Of a stretch of 7,243 nucleotides of DNA, positions 5,383-7,243 are shown piece by piece. The translations under genes and the position numbers were made by a program. The notes beneath the pieces are model-generated. The model made no database searches. It had not been told where the DNA came from and was given only the letters and a program-made list of their open reading frames with translations. This DNA is from an uncultured Bacilli bacterium (GTDB taxonomy: Bacteria; Bacillota_I; Bacilli_A; RF39; UBA660): contig CANPWS010000065.1 of NCBI GenBank assembly GCA_947584955.1, forward strand, positions 1-7,243, written 5' to 3'. The first letter of the stretch is position 1. Each line of letters starts with the position of its first letter.

Positions 5383-6153
5383 AAAAATATTTATAAGTAA
5401 CCTAAATAATATTGTTACAAATATAACACTATCTAACCTATCAAGAATTCCTCCATGACCAGGTATTAAATTTGAATAATCTTTTTTATCATAAAATCTT
5501 TTTATGCTACTAAAAAACAAATCTCCAAACTGTGATATTATTGATAATAATAAGCTTATTACTATTATACTAAAAAGTGATAAATCTCCAATAAGAGCAT
5601 TATAGAAAGTTGCACCAATAAAGCATCCCATAACACTTCCAATAATACTTCCTTCGATTGTTTTTTTAGGAGAAATACTAGTTAGTTTATTTTTTCCAAT
5701 TAATCTTCCTCCAATATAAGCATATGTATCTGTCATAAAAGAAATTAAAAATATATAAATACATAAACAAATATTTTCATCTCTAAATTTTATTAAACTA
5801 TTAAATGCTATTCCTAAAATCATAATAGCATATATTATATAAGAGTTATTATTTATATTATATTTATTATTAGATAAAATATTAATTATTGCTAAACAAA
5901 TTATAGGAATACCAAATAAAGCTAAATAATCTATACTATAAAAGGTATTATTAAGTACTACTGCTAATAACGATATATAACCTATGATATTAAATAAATC
6001 AAATTTTTTTACTTTTTCATTAATATTTATTAGTTCATAAAATCCAAATAAAGCACAAAGGCTCATAACTGCATAAAATAAACCTTTACCATAAGCAATA
6101 GATATTACAAGTATAAGTACTATAAAGAATGCACTAATAGTCCTTTTTTTCAT
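5380..6153 (-). CDS. cdsA: phosphatidate cytidylyltransferase (CDP-diglyceride synthase)
   Basis: CdsA uses CTP and phosphatidic acid to make CDP-diacylglycerol, the precursor of phosphatidylglycerol and cardiolipin, in the cytoplasmic membrane. The protein has about eight hydrophobic segments. The family signature near the C-terminus is complete: SSIKR, KD four residues later, then IPGHGG and LDRLD (about residues 215-241). The TDTYAYIGGRLIGKNKL and SPKKTIEG blocks typical of the family precede it, with metal-binding Asp residues. The ATG at 6153 gives 257 residues beginning MKKRTISAFF, the usual family beginning. A GTG two codons upstream (6159) is an alternative: an AGAAAG lies 5 nt before the GTG and 11 nt before the ATG, so ribosome binding does not decide. 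It is the first gene of a two-gene operon with rseP, transcribed from 6177-6205. uppS and dxr, common neighbours, are not here. Confidence 0.95.
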   Translation of the reverse strand: MKKRTISAFFIVLILVISIAYGKGLFYAVMSLCALFGFYELININEKVKKFDLFNIIGYISLLAVVLNNTFYSIDYLALFGIPIICLAIINILSNNKYNINNNSYIIYAIMILGIAFNSLIKFRDENICLCIYIFLISFMTDTYAYIGGRLIGKNKLTSISPKKTIEGSIIGSVMGCFIGATFYNALIGDLSLFSIIVISLLLSIISQFGDLFFSSIKRFYDKKDYSNLIPGHGGILDRLDSVIFVTILFRLLINIF

Positions 6154-6176
6154 ATCCACCAGTTCTTTCTAAAATA

Positions 6177-6205
6177 ATTATAATATAAATAACTAATTTA
6201 GACAA
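6177..6205 (-). promoter_or_regulatory. sigma-A-type promoter of the cdsA-rseP operon
   Basis: On the minus strand -35 TTGTCT (6205-6200, 4 of 6) is followed after exactly 17 bp by a perfect -10 TATAAT (6182-6177). The start should lie near 6170, leaving a leader of 12-17 nt before cdsA. It lies in the 130-bp gap after the bile salt hydrolase gene and separates the operon from it. Confidence 0.6.
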
Positions 6206-6291
6206 TATTTTTATTTATTCTTTACACTAATTTATTTGTTTATATTTTTGTATGTTTAGAAAGATTTTATTTATTAAAAAATATTATATTT

Positions 6292-7243
6292 TTAATTTTG
6301 CATTAATATTTGCTGACCTTTAATTAAATCATAATTTATCAGATTAGTACCATCTAAATTTTCTTTATACATATTAATTCCTGTAATTTGACTATTTTCA
6401 TAAGTTTTATAGTAATATATGCCTTTATCCATATTACAACAAGAGCTATAGATTGTTATTTCATATTTTCCTTCGCCCATATATACGCAACCTCTTTGTT
6501 GATCTACTGAACCTAATATATGGAAAAACTGACTGATACTTTCTGATTCTGATTCTCCAGATAAAGAATTTAGTTTTGTAAATGTTGCTTTTACAAATCT
6601 TGAAGCAGATGATAAATCACCAGGTAATCCTAATGCTCCCATACCACGGCTATATGGTTCAAGGTTTATTTTTTTAGAAAAATTGTTAGTTGGTTGTTGT
6701 ATTGATAAACTCATATAGTTATTTAAGTTAAACATATGAATATCAAAAGTTGGATTATTTGTTAGAACTCCTACTTTATTATCATATATTTTTAATCCAT
6801 CTTTAACACTTTCTACAGTTAATGAATTTTCTTTATCTGATATAATCCAGTGCAATGGTGAAACTGGTAATTGTTCACTAAAATTTATATTAACAATATT
6901 TATTTTGCTTAATAGTTTTTTTACATCTTCTAAATTAGCACATTGTGATAAAACCCATGGAATAAATTCAAATGGAGCAATATTATCTTTATCAGTTTGC
7001 TCAGTTTTGTAATCAGCATTAGTAGGAAAATTTAATCCTGCCATTCCAAGTCCTTTTTCATTTATTGCATCATAATAAAGTGGATAATTATCTGTTACAT
7101 ATGCCATACCAATAATAGCATAATGTTTATTAATATCATTTACTTTTCTAAATTTAAATGGATAATTTCTAGGTGTTATTGTAACTGTCTCTTTATAAGA
7201 ATATTCTAAATCTAAATTTCTTCCAAAATAATGATCTTTTGTA
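6292..7243 (-). CDS. bsh: bile salt hydrolase (choloylglycine hydrolase), N-terminus beyond the window
   Basis: This is an Ntn-hydrolase that cleaves the amide bond of glycine- and taurine-conjugated bile acids in the cytoplasm. The frame runs without a stop to the right edge; 316 residues are visible and about 8 are missing, giving the usual length of about 324. The visible start reads TKDHYFGRNLDLEYSY. In family numbering it holds Arg16 and Asp19 of the GRNLD motif, Asn79 in GLNFP, Asn171 in LTNNPTF and Arg223 in SASRFVKA, so every visible active-site residue is present. The nucleophile Cys2 lies outside the window and cannot be checked. YPLYYDAINEKGL, NIAPFEFIPW, NINFSEQLP and LPGDLSS match the Enterococcus, Listeria and Lactobacillus enzymes closely, which separates it from penicillin V acylase. 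An internal ATG at 7107 is not the start, because homology continues upstream. Only a weak A-T hairpin follows the stop. Confidence 0.96.
   Translation of the reverse strand, partial: TKDHYFGRNLDLEYSYKETVTITPRNYPFKFRKVNDINKHYAIIGMAYVTDNYPLYYDAINEKGLGMAGLNFPTNADYKTEQTDKDNIAPFEFIPWVLSQCANLEDVKKLLSKINIVNINFSEQLPVSPLHWIISDKENSLTVESVKDGLKIYDNKVGVLTNNPTFDIHMFNLNNYMSLSIQQPTNNFSKKINLEPYSRGMGALGLPGDLSSASRFVKATFTKLNSLSGESESESISQFFHILGSVDQQRGCVYMGEGKYEITIYSSCCNMDKGIYYYKTYENSQITGINMYKENLDGTNLINYDLIKGQQILMQN

Noticed and set aside
6274..6295. Hairpin after the bile salt hydrolase stop as a terminator
   Set aside because: About 7 A-T pairs only, with no G-C pair and a poor U-tract beyond the stem; chance palindromes of this kind are common in such AT-rich DNA.
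1..7243. tRNA, rRNA, CRISPR array or insertion sequence
   Set aside because: I saw no cloverleaf with a TTCRANYC loop, no spaced direct repeats, and no transposase or terminal inverted repeats.

Overview
This is a very AT-rich stretch (roughly a quarter G+C by eye). It comes from a low-GC Bacillota bacterium, most likely a gut commensal. The clues are a bile salt hydrolase of the Enterococcus/Listeria/Lactobacillus type, the sporulation protein SpoVS, a RecD2 helicase, a cdsA-rseP pair, AGGAGG-type ribosome binding sites and sigma-A-like promoters. I cannot fix the genus. A gut Bacilli or Clostridia lineage with at least a remnant sporulation gene set fits.

All protein genes read on the minus strand, so the biological order runs right to left. 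At the right edge is a bile salt hydrolase lacking about its first 8 residues (6292-7243). Next, from its own promoter (6177-6205), is a two-gene membrane operon: cdsA (CDP-diacylglycerol synthesis) and rseP (site-2 intramembrane protease). The cdsA stop codon lies inside the rseP Shine-Dalgarno, and a long hairpin terminator (4262-4308) ends the unit. The 330-bp gap before recD2 (3997-4326) is not empty. It carries a compact plus-strand transcription unit, the only one opposing the genes: a near-consensus promoter, about 100 nt of structured, locally GC-rich RNA, and a rho-independent terminator. I read it as an undescribed small RNA.

Then come recD2 (1819-3996), a 50-residue membrane-anchored small protein (1604-1756) with its own terminator, and spoVS (1263-1523). 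spoVS is preceded by a plausible sigma-H promoter overlapping the upstream terminator and followed by a terminator that uses its last codons. A 340-residue orphan protein of unknown function (148-1170) follows from a good promoter. At the left edge a last promoter and ribosome binding site lead to an ORF of 14 codons that runs into a run of nine G at the window end. This is either a phase-variable coding tract or a sequencing/assembly artefact.

Functionally the window mixes envelope maintenance (cdsA, rseP), bile adaptation (bsh), DNA repair (recD2) and sporulation (spoVS). The most novel parts are the small RNA at 4130-4232, the poly-G gene start at 1-51 and the orphan 340-residue protein.
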